Below, one piece after another: positions 48,501-63,002 of a stretch of 64,000 nt of DNA. Under the pieces are notes generated by a model, which was not told the DNA's origin, made no database searches, and was given only the letters and a program-made list of their open reading frames with translations. The DNA comes from Osmia lignaria lignaria (Eukaryota > Arthropoda > Insecta > Hymenoptera > Megachilidae), in contig NC_135042.1 in NCBI RefSeq assembly GCF_051020975.1, positions 5,169,888-5,233,887 on the forward strand, in the 5' to 3' direction. A program made the translations under genes and the position numbers. The stretch's first letter is position 1. Every line of letters starts with the position of its first letter.

Positions 48501-51500
48501 AGGAGCACGCGGCTCGTGCGCGTTGCTACCGAATGCTCATTATCGGGGCGACGCTCGGGAATATCGCTCGTGACTCATGCCACGCGAGTAAAAAGCCCAA
48601 GTAATGAACGCTCGTGCGAGATGAACCGGGGAGGGAAAAGGAAGATTCGGCGGCGAAGAAGCGCGGACCACCAAGAGAGACCAATTTTTGAATTTTAATT
48701 CATTGCCCTTTCGGTGTATCTCGTTCTTTGAAACGTAACCAGAATTATTTCAAATATTTTTCTTAATTATTATAACACTTGGAATACTTAAAAAAAATTT
48801 TATAGTATTCCATTGTTTGAACGAAAATTGCATTGTCTCTGTATAGCATGTTGAAAGTATAATTTATCCCCGATCTCTCGAATTCAACTCGTGTCAGCTT
48901 TCGTCCGCGCGAGGACAACCGAAATAAGGAAACATCGTCGCGATCGCCTCGATAAATTTACCTCGACGCCAAGAATCCTGGCCAGCAAGGCTGACCAGGC
49001 GCCATAATCGCCGCGAAAAATACGTTGCAGCGGCACGCGAGGGAGGCGCAGGAGGAGGATGCTTTCTTCCTTCAAGGATCCTCTCCGTACTACCAAGGAG
49101 AGCAACGCGTACCGATTTTATGCCGTTTCGTTCGTGACAATTAAACGCAATCGTCGAGGCCAGCTCGAACAAAGTACGCTGACAAGTCAGGCGAACAAAG
49201 AGATCCTGGGGACTATTTTCAGAATCCTGCGTGTCGCGACAACTCGTCCTGTACGAACGATTCGTGGGAACTCGGTTTTCTTCTTTTACTCGCGTGCTCG
49301 CGCTGTTAGCTCCGTGGTTTTATGGATCTCTTTAAACGATGTAGTTTAAGGATAAGGATAAGGATCTTCAGCAAGATGTTCAAAGAGCCGCTTGGCTAGT
49401 TTCTTTATTAACGAGCTGAATATCGTGGAAATCAGTGCTGTTACTTGATTTGGTTAAAAATTTCTTTGCAACACTTTCGCGCAATTTGTTTCAAAATTAT
49501 CCTCTGTGTGTACATGGAAATTCACAGGAAATTAAGCATTATTTACATAGGATTTTCTTTTTTTTTTTTTAAATTTAATTGTACGTCGAGGGGTTAATAG
49601 GCTTCCGGTTGGTAAAGTGTTAACACAGGTTCGAAACGAAGAGCCACTCCTGGCTCCGTTGAGAATTGAAACGATCAGATAAATCAACATCAAAACCGCT
49701 GGCACTCGATTTGTTCAGGCGCGCTTCTTTGCCACTGAAAAATCAGCATTGAAAGTCCGCCTTTCTCCGTCGATCGTGCCCGCGCACGTTTCATTACCGC
49801 ATTAATTGCAAGCCGATTTTTAAGCATTCCTGGATCATTAATAATTCGAAGATGATCTTGATACGGCGAACGAATTGATAATAAGTTAATAAGAGCAAAG
49901 ATTGGTCCACCTTTTACTTGTTAAATCAATATTATTGATTTTCTCTATCGAAAGTGGAGAACTTTCATGGAAATCGTTGCTAACTGTGTTATCAATTAAC
50001 ACGTTAAGCGCTACACCAGCTATCAAGGATAATTGATAATCAATTTTCAAATTTAAATTTTCATTAAATTAAATTCTTAATTTTTTCTTTTTGCTATTAA
50101 ACCATCATCAATAACTCTCAGTTTTTTTTTGGTGTGTTTTTATTGAACAACTTACCATTTATAATGACTTATGTAACTCACTAAACTAAACGCATTTGTC
50201 AAAGTTTGCGATAATACTGCAGGATACTAGAAAGCTAGGGGTATCAATAAAATTCGACAGAAGATGACCGCGACAGACTTTCTTCGGTTCTTTCGCAACA
50301 GGTCTTGAAAAATTCGAAAAATGTCAAACATCTCGTGGGAAGATCGATCCTCATAGATCATCGAATTCGTGAAATTTCTCGAGGTCGTAAGATCGCGAGT
50401 CGTAAAGTTTCTCGAGGCAAAAGTCCCCGAAACCGGAAGTCTTGGTTCTCTTGTAAACTATCGATACTCGAAAGTCTGTCGAGTGTCAAAAGTCGTTGAT
50501 TTCTTGCTCCTTTTTTCCATTGGTCGGTAGTTTTGTTTCTCCTATCATCAGTGTCATCAGAATGACAGTAAGGAAAGGTTTGTTCAGAGTGTAATTAGAA
50601 GAGAGTTTAATTGCTTCGTGCAAGTATACTTGCGTGCGTTTATATTTGTATGTAACAGCTTGTAATTACGTCGTTTAGATTTATGTAATTTTAATTGAAT
50701 CCTTGGATTTTTGTGTTTGAAATTTAGATGTTAGAAAAGCCTAAGTAAAGGTAATAATACATTTACGAGATATTTTATAGGAATATTGAAATGTTGTTAA
50801 TCTTTAATGAAAGAAAAAGTAACATATGAATTTCAACATGACTGATTAATACGAAGTAAAAGGTACTTGTAAATAGCAGAGCTAAAAATGAATCATCCAT
50901 AACTTTTTAATTCAAATGATTGATTGAGATCACTTCAAAGAAATTCGTACAGTTTAGAAAGTGCGGTTCTCTAAATTTCACTTCAAAAAAAGTCAACAGA
51001 AAATGAAATGTTAAATAAGACTATTACGAGACACGTGAAAAATGCTGCCTGTCCATAAAACTCATTACTAAACATATTTCTTCTTTACGCGCCATAAAGG
51101 TGATTTGAATGCAGCATTGCATTAAATTTTCGACAAATAACGAGTCGAAGATATTTTAATGGATCTTTCTTCCTCGTGGTATTAAAAATGGAATTCTCGA
51201 TGCATTACGTTTTATGATTATTTTATCTGCACAATATACGACTTTTAAATTGCAAACAATTTCACTCTGACGATCAGAATTCTTTCCTCATTTTAAATTC
51301 ACCAGTCGACTTTTTAATGAATCGACTTGTTCGATGTTTTATACAATATTTTTGAAAATTCACTTTATCTTTATGCATTTATTAACACTGCATCTCGCCT
51401 ACATCTATTTTAAAATGCATTTCTAATGCTGTTTATGCAGTCTCCAACCTGTACGCCTTCGGTGCATCTCGTCCGTAGAGTATGCATTTTATTTGCATAA

Positions 51501-52883
51501 AGATGCACTTGTTACGGTTCTTTATGCATCTAGTTTTTGAGATAACGTAACGCCATGCTTTCTGCTTTATCTTGCGTTTATTTTGCTTTTCAAATGAACT
51601 CTTTTAAAAATTGATCATTTTTAATTACAACAGTTATGAAATTTTCAGAGCTATATAATTTTTCTTTAAATAAATTTCTTGTATGGGAAAATATTTTTAA
51701 TTTAAAATCGAATCTCTTTTCAAAATTAAACAATGGTCAGAAAGGGTTAATCCTCTTCAAGGAAGGAAATGGTATCGACAAATAGCTTTGAAATAAATTC
51801 AGTGGCGAACGGTGAAGCAATTATCTGCTCGTCTGATTTATCGCTTATCCCTTAATGCCCCTAGTACTTTGGGCTGGCTTCTTGAAACGAGCCGGCTAAA
51901 TATCCTTCGCCGCTAAAGGAAGCCACGAAATAAGCAACGGAAAAAGAGAAGATGTAAAAAAGCTTGATGTCTTTGCTTCGCGGCAGTTTTCATGCATTAA
52001 CCAACCGGTACGTTCGCTTGGCCGGTCAAATTGATGCAAAAAGCACGCGATTATTTCCATGATGTGGTGGTTAGTTTATCAGAGCCTCCGTAGCCTTCTC
52101 AGAAAACCCTTAATCGTCCTAGGAAGCACGAGATCCCTCGTGACTGTTGCAAACTGAAGACATTGTTACATGGTGGAATGGAAGCCATACTCTCTGTATT
52201 TATTTCACTTCCGAGAAGCATTTTATTATACTTTGATAATGGTCACTGGGAGAAGAGGGAATAAAAATAAAGACTAGTATTTTATATTCTTCAAATTGAA
52301 TAATTTTCAATTCGACAAACTGAACGATTTGTAATTTCATAATTTCTATTAAAATTATTAATGAATCTAAGAAATCATTAATTTTGAAATAGAGTTAAAA
52401 GTGCTTAATTCGAGTAAAGTTTCCGGAAGAAGTGGGCATTCATTGTCGGGAAGAAGATCGAGCAGGAATTTCGTATTTCAATTATCGGCGGCGTGATTGT
52501 GCAACGGCTAATTGCGATTGTATGCCCTCGTCTCTTCTGTTCGTGCCGTATAGAGGCACGCGCGTAATTATCCTCTCCGTGGAAGCGTGCATATGCACCT
52601 AGTCGAGCCTCTTTCGAGATGGAAAGATCACGTGTTCCATTACGACCAGGAATCCACGGTTGCACGCGTGTCACGTTGAAAGGAAAAATCACTGATTTCC
52701 ACTGGAGGCCTACTACATACGTCGTCACGAGACTTTGATTAGTCGAATTAATTGGGAAAGGGAGATTGCAATTAGCGCTCGATTAATGTACCACGAGATG
52801 GACGAGTCACGAATGCTGAACAATTTTTCACCCCAGCTTAATCGAGGATATGGCGAAAAAATTTCCTCTCATCGCTTTGATAG

Positions 52884-53148
52884 AAAGTGTTATTAAAATT
52901 TTATAAAATTTCCAATTACCCATTCTTCAGAAGTTTGTTCAAATGATTTGCGATTCAGGTGTTATTAGCCATTTCATTGGAGATATTAACCTTTCAAAGT
53001 GTTATTAAAATTTTATAAAATTTCCAATTACCCATTCTTTAGAAGTTTGTTCAACTGCTTTTAACTATTTCATTGGAGATATCAACCTTTCAAAGTGTTA
53101 TTAGAAATTTTATAAAATTTTTAATTACCCATTCTTTAGATGTCTTTA
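52884..53148 (+). repeat. Three-copy tandem repeat, 112 and 96 bp spacing
   Basis: The block aaagtgttattaaaatttta starts at 52884, 52996 and 53092 and is followed in each case by taaaatttccaattaccca and a tcttyagaagttt-type word. Between copies an atttcattggagatatyaac block recurs. The first spacing is 16 bp longer because of an insertion. The third copy is the most diverged and incomplete. It is non-coding. Confidence 0.9.
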
Positions 53149-53340
53149 GAAATCCTTCAACGTTTAATATTTTCCTCATAATATTCTGAAAATATCACTT
53201 CTAGTTGCCTCTGGTGCTTTTTATAGTATTTCGAATGGTGTGCCACAATGTGTTTTACAATGGTTCGATCTCGTATATCGTAGGTAAACGACTGCAAGCA
53301 ATTTAAACGTTCGTTTCTAGAGTTAGAAATTAGGGCGAAG

Positions 53341-54009
53341 TTACGCTTTCAATGGGCACAAGGCTACTAGTAAACGATACGCCATGTGGTAGATCAGAGA
53401 ATCATCAAACCTCGTTTCTGATCCAAAAGGTTCAAGGATGACGATGACTCTAATTTCGACGTGGCTACAAGTTACGGACAATCGCCTCGTTCGTTGAAGT
53501 TTCGAGATTAGGAGGTCTAGGTTTCGTCTGAATTCAGATTTTCTATGGATCAACTCTTTACTACTATTTATACTCTCATGGTGGTTCGACAGCGTCACGA
53601 CATTGCGACACGATCTTAACACTTTGAGATTGCAAAAGTTTGATTTGTTAAATTTAACCCTTCTACCAATTCCGAAGTAGCCTCTTAACTTCTTAAATAA
53701 TTTTCTCGCGCTTCTGAAGAAAAAGAAAAACGAACGATCGCCTCGAAATTGCGGAGCTCGGCCATTGTTCGAAATCGCACGTGCAAAGGTCGTAGAAAAT
53801 GTTCCCTGGGGACGTTCCGGGAACGGTTCGGATTCGTTCGTTTCCCGCGGGCGTCTCTCGATCACTCTACCAGGAAGTCTGATTACGATAACACGGCGCC
53901 ACGAGCTCAGACTTTGCGCGACGAAATTCGACGAACATATTCTCTTTGACTGTTGTCGATTGTTGTCCCCTTCAAATTTACAATTCGACCAGCGAACCGG
54001 TTCTTCCAT
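53341..54009 (-). other. Longest open frame of the window, 222 codons, status doubtful
   Basis: A true ATG at 54007-54009 on the minus strand opens 222 codons. The product is rich in arginine and serine, has an FFFFF run, a short basic KLFKKLRGYFGIGRRVK stretch and no domain I recognise. The + strand overlaps with two other open frames (53749-53949 and 53765-54034). A single uninterrupted frame of this length stands out here, but composition and overlap favour chance in a CpG-rich patch. It could also be an intronless orphan gene. Confidence 0.15.
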
Positions 54010-57000
54010 TCGCTTCGCCTTTTTTTCATGTTAATTTATTTATTTACAAAGAGAAAAGAAACAGCCAGAAATAAGGGCGTTGCACGTTTAAAATCATCGT
54101 ATTGTTGATTTTTAAATTTTGATAATTACAGTCTTCTTAAATTCTTCTTAATTACAAGGAAACGAAGTACCGATTGTGTTTCAATATGCACATAAATTTG
54201 AATTTTTATTAATAATATCAAGGATGAAAAATCTCCTGTGCAGAGGTAATTGAAATATCTCCATAGCCCTTCCAAAAGTGTTTCGAGGAATGCTCATTAT
54301 CTTTTAAATAAGAAATCTCATTTCGAATGATCGTGATCTCTGTGCGATCAAACTTCCGCGCGTTGAATACGTACAGGATGTTTCAAAATTAAAACTGCTC
54401 CTTCAAGATACTTCGTTTTATAAAATTGCATTAATAATATATTAATTTCATTGATAATAAAATTGCAAAATTGGAACAGTTGACAAAATTTAATTTGAAT
54501 ATATGAATGCTTCTGCAATGAGGAATATTGAAAGGTTGTTTTTGAAACAGCCTGTATTTGTTGAACGCGATACGATCGATCGCGGTACTTTTAACCGGAC
54601 ACGTAGTCGATCATTGCCGTTCGTATATGGCGTGCGCGTTATGATCCGTCGAGCGGGCGTATGAATCTAATAAGACGAGGTCGAAGGTGCGTAAAGTGTG
54701 ACAAGGTTAACAGCCGAAGCCACGCTTCCTACTTCGACGATCCACGATCCCGAAAGGGTTCAAAGATGAGCCTTCCGAGCAACGTGGAATCGGCTGTCGC
54801 GATTTTAAACAGCATCCAATGTCTCGGCATTGAATCAAGCTAGACGATGAAATAAATCCTTCACGCTACCGCGATCCTTAGACAGTTAGACGGATCCTTC
54901 GATCGAGGAGGCGATAGAAAATAATAGAAAATAATTGAAAATAATTAAGGCTCTGTTGTATCGACATTCAAGGAGATTCGATGATTCATTTGAAAAAGGG
55001 TGACTTGAAATTTTGAAATTAATTTTGAAATACTTAGTATTAATAATAGAACTATCAAAGGGATAAAATGACTGGTTTCAAGTTTCTTATTTTTAATTAT
55101 AAATTTTAATAAGGTAATTTTGTTCAAATGTCGAGATAATTTAATTTTAATTTAAGAATAAATGCATCAAACGTCGGTAGTTCTAATCGTTTAAATAATA
55201 GAAATTTTCTAAGGCAAATTAATGGCTGGGTTTAAATAGCTGTTAAGAATAATTTCAGTTTCGTTTAATTTCAACAATGGTATAAGAACATAGGAATTTA
55301 AGGCAATAAAAATGAAAGTAAAATTCCACATAAGGGCCTCAGCTCTCCGACTGAGGTCACTTTCACCTTGACGACCATCATCCTGGCCACCCTGGTGTCT
55401 AATCGCGTTCTAAGCTACCTCTGAAATCGGTAGTGATAAACAATAGCATTCCTTATTACTCGCGCAACGTCGTGTATTCTCATTGAAAGTCCATCACGGG
55501 AGGAAAAATAAATTCCCAATCCTTTCGACGATACAGTTGTAGGTCTAACGGCTGGTTTCTCGTGGCTGGCCAGTTTTTAATAACTTTCACCCGCGAGCCA
55601 GCCTCGTCTTATCTTCATGGTGGCCATACGACGCGAAACATAACGGGGACATCCCGTCCGGGTGAAATTGAAATCACGCTAACGCATTAATAATAGGTTG
55701 TTACGGGGAAATTTTGTTGCACCGTAAATGGAAAAGGGAACTTTCTTAAAAATCAATATTGTTTTCTATTCTTTAACATTCTACATGAAAATGGTATCGA
55801 AGGTTGTAATTAAAATTTCAATGAAAAGAGCTGGCGGTTCGACAGAAATCAAATGTTCGTCATTTCACGCGCGGTTACAGAAATATCGATCTATCGAGGT
55901 GCAACAGGCGCCACCGGTTTAGCTCAGTCTGGTGAAAAATCGATGCAACGCGTCGACCAACCCGTTCTATTCGTTCCTTCGACTAGGAAATGGAAAATAT
56001 ACAGGGTGATTCGTTTTAATTTATGTTACCTTAAATCAATTAGCAAAATATTATGATCAGTATTTGATTACTGATTATAAATCCCAAAAATGATTGAAAT
56101 GAATTAATGAAATATACAAAATGAAAAGACGAAGCTTCTCTTCGTATAGAACCGGAGTTGGTCTCGTGTCGAAGACGAAGAAGGTCGAGACATCGCGACA
56201 GGAGTCCGTTCGAGCGACTAGCAATATTTTCCGGGACGCGTTCACTCCTACGTAAACGGGACGGAAGGTCAGGCACACGGCAGCTGAAAAAATCATTCGA
56301 GCCATCGATCCACGCGTGACACGTGCGACTCCTGCCTTTATATTTCTCTCTGCGGGTGATACGTTCGTTCCGTTCCCTTTCCATTGCCATTTCGCATCAA
56401 CGTCTCGCTTCCTGATGAACGGGCGTCGATCGACTGACAGCGGTCGCATGGAAAATCATGCGAAAAACGGCATAAATTTTCAGATAAATTATCACAGATA
56501 ACCATGGCTGTAAAGAGCCTACGCTATACGTACCATAGGATTCTCAAAATTACCATTTCTATAAAAAGGATATTCTCGACACGCGTCTTCCGTTTTCGCG
56601 TGCGATCTTTTCCACGTGTACGAATCGAGCCACGTTACGTGAACGGGTCAAATTATATCGTTCAACTAACAATACCGCGTATTGCGTTCTTTTATTACCG
56701 ATAATTTCCTGCAATTTCGCATCGTTTTCAGTTTCGCTTTCCATTCGCGTCTACGCCTCTCTAGTCGTCTCTGGACCGCAGAAATAATAGAGGGCTTCAT
56801 TATTGTTAACGTCATTAGCCTGTTATCTGTGCTCCTACCAAATAGCTGAATATTTTTTTATTTAAATTAGGTAAATTGGCCACCGCGGTGCCACGAAACG
56901 TGGGATCTTTCCGCTTTCTATAATAATTCTTAGTTCCATAGATTTAATATAAAAATGTTATTGGTACGACGGCAGACCGGAAATGGGAGTCGCCATTGCG

Positions 57001-57970
57001 GTATTACATAAATTCGTCCCTGTTGCGTATTCCCACTCACGAGAACGTATCGTCGAACGCGCGATATCGTGTGGGTGAACCTGTTGAACATAATTGGCTC
57101 CCCCGTTATTATTAGCTAATATATTTTTCCTGGCAAATTATTTATACCTCCGGCTTACAAAGTCACCGCGATCCACGACAACTGTTTAAGTATTAATATT
57201 CTCTCCATCCAATTTACGTTCGACGTGTTCCGTTTTCACTTTTATGCATCTGAGTTATACCCCTGGACATAGTAGATTTCATTCGACTTTCTTTCAATTA
57301 CTGGGCCAATTTTGTATATATTGTACTTCTAAACTATTTGCGAGATAATTATCAGTCGCGGTAAGTGAGAATTTAATTTTCATGAAATTTCTAAAATAAC
57401 ATCTTATTTGTTGCTATACCTGCTACCGTATTAACCGGATGTCGTAAAGAAGAAATAATTTCCATGAAATAACTTCAGCTCTTAATTGGAACGAACTTTT
57501 TTCTCTTTTTCGGTGTAATTAAGCCGAACCGTGTAGTAGGAACCAATACCTATTTGAACGTTTATCCGGATGAACGAGCCTAATAATCATTACAAATATT
57601 GATTTTTATTTTACACTGGATGTTCGTTTAAATACGATATCCTGTTTCAATGTTGCTGTTGCGAGGTATATCGCGAACATTTTTCAAGGGAACGAGTGCA
57701 ATCTTTATGCATGGCTTGTTAAGTACACACTGGTCGAGAATTAAATTGCTCACGCTCGATAAATAATATCGTAAGATACAAATTTATAGAATAATCTGCA
57801 ACTTTGAGAAATTATGCCCGGTATGGCATACTTAACTTCCGCTTATCCGTATTAACATGTTTTTAAAAGTAGATGGGCAACTCCTTAAGAAAAGGGATTG
57901 AAGCTCTTAAGTGGGTTGAGATCATATTATTTATTACTTTCAATACAAGTAGGCTAAAAGGTAAAGTAAA

Positions 57971-58197
57971 TTTTTTTAATGAAAATAAGGAGAATCATTT
58001 TTCCAATAAAAAAGGTTCAGAAGAAGTGGCAAATTTTTTTTAATAGGTACTTCCCCTTGAAATAGGGATAAAAATGAAAATGAAATTTTTTGAATGAAAA
58101 TTAGTAGAATTATTTTTCCAGTAAAAAAGAAGGTTTAGGAGAAAATTTGTTTAATAATTCCATTTGAAATAGGGATAAAAATGAAAATGAAATTTTT
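57971..58197 (+). repeat. Two-copy tandem repeat, about 106-115 bp
   Basis: Copy 1 starts ttttttaatgaaaataagga near 57971 and copy 2 starts ttttttgaatgaaaattagt near 58086. Both contain attttTccartaaaaaag and end in gaaatagggataaaaatgaa (58060 and 58166). It is AT-rich and non-coding. Confidence 0.85.
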
Positions 58198-61100
58198 ATT
58201 GTAGTTAAAATTTGATACCAAAAAACCTGCGGACACTAGAAAGTTCATAGTCACGGATGTTTAGAAAGTACTTTAGAAAATCATGAACAGCTTCAGGTGA
58301 TCAGGAATGAAGAAAAATACGATTCAGATACAAGGAAAGAGGGCTCGAGTTACCTGGATCCTCGTGTTCCAGTCGAGTCGAACGGAAAAAATGTTTGATG
58401 CTGAAAATTATGTCCTTTTTCCTGTGAGCTGTTAGTCTAAGGGAAAGGCCGGAAACGCGAAAGTATCGAGGTACCACGGTTGAATTTATATTTTGAAGAA
58501 GTTCGTGTAGCTGTCCACGAGCTGTGCTCGTATAGAAGTCGGCATCGAAAAAGTAGCAGTGAGAAATAACGGGGAAACACGTGCGTGCAACACGGCATCC
58601 TCATATCGGAATCGAACGATCGCGAACCGCTACCTCGCCAATTACTTAATCGCGATTCGTACAAAAGCGGCGTCGAATGGTGATAACGAGACCCATAGAA
58701 ATCCCTCAAACAGGAATACACGAGCCATTAAATATATACAATATTTTTCTAATTTTTACATTTTCTTGAAGATTGAAAAATGTAGAAAAATCGAGTTTTC
58801 ACAAAAAAATTTCTAACCTTTTCAAATTTTTGATATAAAGAGCTAAAATTTTAAGAATTGGACACTTTTGAGATTGAACATTTTGGAGAATTAAAGGAGG
58901 AATTTAAATTAGCTGGGGTCGTTTCATACCCCACAATGCCAGATAAGGGTTAAATAAATTAAGAATTAGGTAAATTAGCTAACAGAATATAGTAGTTTAA
59001 ATGGAAATTGTAGAACATTAGATAATTAGTGTTTATAAATAATTACTTAAGTAACAGGATAGGGTTTTATTGTTTCGGAAATGGTTCTTTAACTGACGTG
59101 TAATTAAAATCATTTTTATTACGTGATTCAAAGGTATGTGGAACATCCTCTTTTCCAGTGAGTCATTTTCTGTTGCCCTCGTTTTACCTCGGATAATCCG
59201 GGAAATCGTAAACAATCCTGACACATAATGAGGTTGTGTCTTACGTAAGGGGTGTACTATTAATTGCAGGTAGCGAGAAACGCTTGAGTAATAATTTCGC
59301 TAAATTCAAGAAAGCTGATACAGAAATTCCGCAAATAATTTTGTTTATTTAAGATCAATTCCCGCGATAAGGAAAATTTATGTTGATACCGTTTCGTGGT
59401 AATTGAACGTATTAATCATCATCTTTTCATTCACTGTCAACGAGGAAATTCAGCCAGACATATGCGGCACCGTTTCGCAAATAATTTTACGGTGTTCTCC
59501 CTTGTTGTCTGTGGCTCGACGTTGACCCAGAAAAACGTCCTCTTGGCGTTGGCTTTTTCCGGATTTATGCCGCTCCAGATTCGCGACGCTTGTATCATTT
59601 TTCAATTGGTCACTTTTACGCTTTTACATTATTTTGATTTGATTCACTGTATCCTAGTATTCTCATCTAAAAATGATTAATTTACAATATTTCGAACGAC
59701 TCGAAGATAATAAAAATGTAAGAACACTATGGTCTATAAAACGCATCGATATAAATGCAAATATGAATATAAAAGAAAAGATGGTAGATAAAACGGAGTT
59801 TGATGATTCCTCCACCCTTAACGAGATCATCAACGCGCTTCTGGGGATACGGCGGAAGAGACACGGATTACGAGCTTCGAAATGGACTGCTCGTCCGTCT
59901 GTCTGCGCGGTGGCGAGTGTTACAAAGCGAATGAAACAACGCGAAACAAGCTTGAACGCGGTTTATGGCGTCTGGAAGTCGAATGTCACGAAGCTGTTAA
60001 GGCGAAGCGGAATCACGCGTGAATCGTCTGGCCTCGACGTAATCTCGTCGAAGCGGTTCTTAGCCCCTTAAACGGTCCTTGCCAGTTAGCACGCGCCTTT
60101 TGTTGCCGATACAGACACGTTGGAAATAACTGAACAAGAAAGAGAATCGCTAGAATGCCTGAAAGTAGTCAAACTCTTTTTCATCGAGCGTGAATGATTC
60201 GTTTGAAATGAAGAAATTACAATCCGTCTTGAACCCGGAATAATATATTTTTAATTTAATTTACTTTCAATTTTATCCCGAGTATCCGCCTTCGACTGTC
60301 GATACCGATCGATGCACTCGCGGTTCGATCACGTCTAAAAGGAAAAATATTAATTACCAGAATTAACGAAGCGAACGAGACACCTGCGTATGAAAGTAAA
60401 GGGAGACGAGCGTCGTGTCGTCAAAGTGGTCTCTTCTCATATTGCCTCGGCAGCAAGATCATCTCGCGAGTACGCTCCGCGGTTCATTAGCACGCTTGAA
60501 ATTGATACGAGCCGCCGGTGCAACGACCATCCGCGATGGCCAATCACTTTTGCGGCTGAACGTTCGAAGCGATTGACATTTTTCACGATTAATCGCGTCT
60601 CTCACTGACGTCCTTTATCGATTGAATAAATCTCACGGGATAGATCGACAGCTAAGTTCTTTTCCGTCGAGACGTACACACCACCGTCTGTACGTATTAG
60701 AAGACTTATTAAATTACAAATAAATTTCAAATCATCCCGAGGAATTTATTAGAAATAATAAAGAGATAAATAAACAGCCACGATCTCGATGACGATCCAA
60801 TGATCGAAATGCAATGGACCGAAGGTGTCGCGATACAGGATCTGTTCTGAAAGCAGTTTACCCGTTCGAGTCAATGCACTAAGCGACGAGGAGGATACGT
60901 AACCAGGTCCTGAAGCGGTTACACGGCGTAGAGGCTCCTCGATCTTGAAAGCCATTAATCAAGATCGAGCGACGACCTCTCCCCGAGCTACTCTTGATCC
61001 TCGTATATATCAGCGTTGACCTTGGATCTATGGCGAATACCGCGACACACCGTAACAGCACGGGGCTCGTGCAACTGCAGGCGTTTCCAGGCTCTTTACC

Positions 61101-61631
61101 TGGACCGCGGTTGCACCTGTGCCGATGACAAACGAGGATATCAAACCCGTGAAAATCTAATAAATATCGGTAGCCGTCCGCGTCGCTCATCCCGCGTGAT
61201 TTATCGATTTTTGAACAGCTTTTCAAACGGACACTTGAAAGATTTAATGGGAATATTAATCCACTTGAATTTACTTACTTTTTTTAAATAATAGCAATTT
61301 TGAACACCGAGAATCCGATCGATATTTCTACCTTGATTATGGGTAAAAATAATTTCTTATCGAATAATCCCATGAACACGGTTGAATCAATAAATCTGAA
61401 TGATCGGGAAAAGTACTCCTGCAACGGACATGATTCGAGCATTAACCATTGAAGTTGAATATCCGTTGTTGGAAGGAATCTCCTCTGTATACCGGTCAAG
61501 CTTACCCAGTCGAACAAACGTTCGCGAGGCAAGGATCGGTTAAAGCGTGCAATTCAACGGATACTTAGACAAGAAGTAGCATTTAATGGACACTTTCTCG
61601 CGAAGAGGAGTAGCCCCTGCATAGGTCGTCA

Positions 61632-61738
61632 CTCGATCCTGATTAATGGCATTCGGGAACTCGCGGCCCTGTAAACAGTATTAATCAGGATCGAGTTTAC
61701 GGTACGCGGTCGTGGCACGGATCGCATTAATCAGGATC
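61632..61738. repeat. Inverted plus direct repeat of ATTAATCAGGATC
   Basis: The 16-base arm ctcgatcctgattaat (61632-61647) is the exact reverse complement of attaatcaggatcgag (61680-61695). The core attaatcaggatc recurs a third time in direct orientation at 61726-61738. The arms are 32 bases apart. The core carries a TAAT homeodomain-type word. It could be a cluster of binding sites or a short hairpin. No gene is visible next to it. Confidence 0.8.
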
Positions 61739-62448
61739 CAAGTTGGCACGAAATATTCATTTAACTGCGTGTCCAAGCATCCTTGCCTGGCGAGTACGGT
61801 CTACTATTGATTTACGACTAGCCACTTCCGAATGTCCAACAGCTGGTATACTCTGATAAGAAGTCCATCCTATCTTTCCTTCGTTTCATTCAAGATCGTG
61901 ATCCTTTTTATTTTTTCTATCAAAGATCGTGACTGGTCGAGTATTCGTTGTTTATTTCTTCTGTGAATCAGACTCGGTTTATCGTTCGATGAGATTTATA
62001 TTTTCAGACAGTGTACGCTCGACATCTTCCCTTGGGAAAATGGCAATGTTGAGGAAACAGAAATGATGAAATATTAATATTAAAAATAATTTAGAAAAGA
62101 ATAATATTACCTTTAGTTATTGAATATCGCAAAATTAATTTCTGATGGAAAATTTGAATATTACATTATCAAATGTAATTAGTGACTGCTTTATAATTCT
62201 CTATTAAAAGCATTTTAAACCGTGCATTTAATCGATATTATCATAATTAATATCGAAGCAAGTAATATTTTACATTCTACAGATAAGATTTTTTCCACCG
62301 TAACCGTATTAAAATGAATTTACGTTCGATCGTACGAAGAAAATATCGCCTCATTTTTCACTGTTACTCTCATAAATATGTATCGAACAGTTCGACATGC
62401 TAATAGAAGCTGGCGACTGAAACGTTTGCTCTAAGATCACCGAGAGAA

Positions 62449-62470
62449 GAGAGAGAGAGAGAAAAAAAAA
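62449..62470 (+). repeat. GA and A simple-sequence tract
   Basis: A run of ga dinucleotides passes into about ten adenines. It is simple sequence. Confidence 0.85.
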
Positions 62471-62985
62471 ACTCGCCCGGCTTCTCGTTGTGCTTGATAA
62501 TGATCCTTTTATGATAATGAACACGATAGCAACGTAATGACTGTATTACGTTTGCTATTCGGCCCCGCTTGACCGACTGGAATTCTCTCCTTTGATTTAT
62601 TATTCATTAGTTTCAACGTTGTATCTCTTACATCGATTCAAGCTCATCGAATTATCGTCAACTTCGTTTTTTATAATCGAACAAAATTTTCGCAATCCCG
62701 AGCAACCCTCGATGAATATTTAAACCGTTTATCTAATTTAAAGCAATTTTCTGCACTGACTCACCAACCCGTTAGAAACAATCGAACACTCAAAGGCAAC
62801 TCAAATTTCTCGTGTTGCAATCACTTTAGAAAAATCACTTTCGCTCGCCACGTAGCCAACAGCAAATGATACACAGGGGGGAACAGAGATATCAGTGAAA
62901 GCAGATCGTTTCATTTCGATCGGACGATCATTGTTCGTCGAGAGTCAACGCGTCCGATTCATTGTTTTCGTAACTTACCAATCTC

Positions 62986-63002
62986 GAAAAAAAAAAAAAA
63001 AA
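62986..63002 (+). repeat. A tract
   Basis: About 17 consecutive adenines. On the minus strand this is a T tract directly upstream of a gtaagt word (complement near 62977), but the T run leaves no room for an exon. Confidence 0.85.

Noticed and set aside
55920..55932. tRNA/SINE-like A box (tagctcagtctgg)
   Set aside because: No B box (ggttcgaatcc-type) at the expected distance and no cloverleaf can be drawn.
59673..60071. 132-codon + strand open frame
   Set aside because: It starts with ATG but has no domain, no codon pattern I can trust and no flanking exons.
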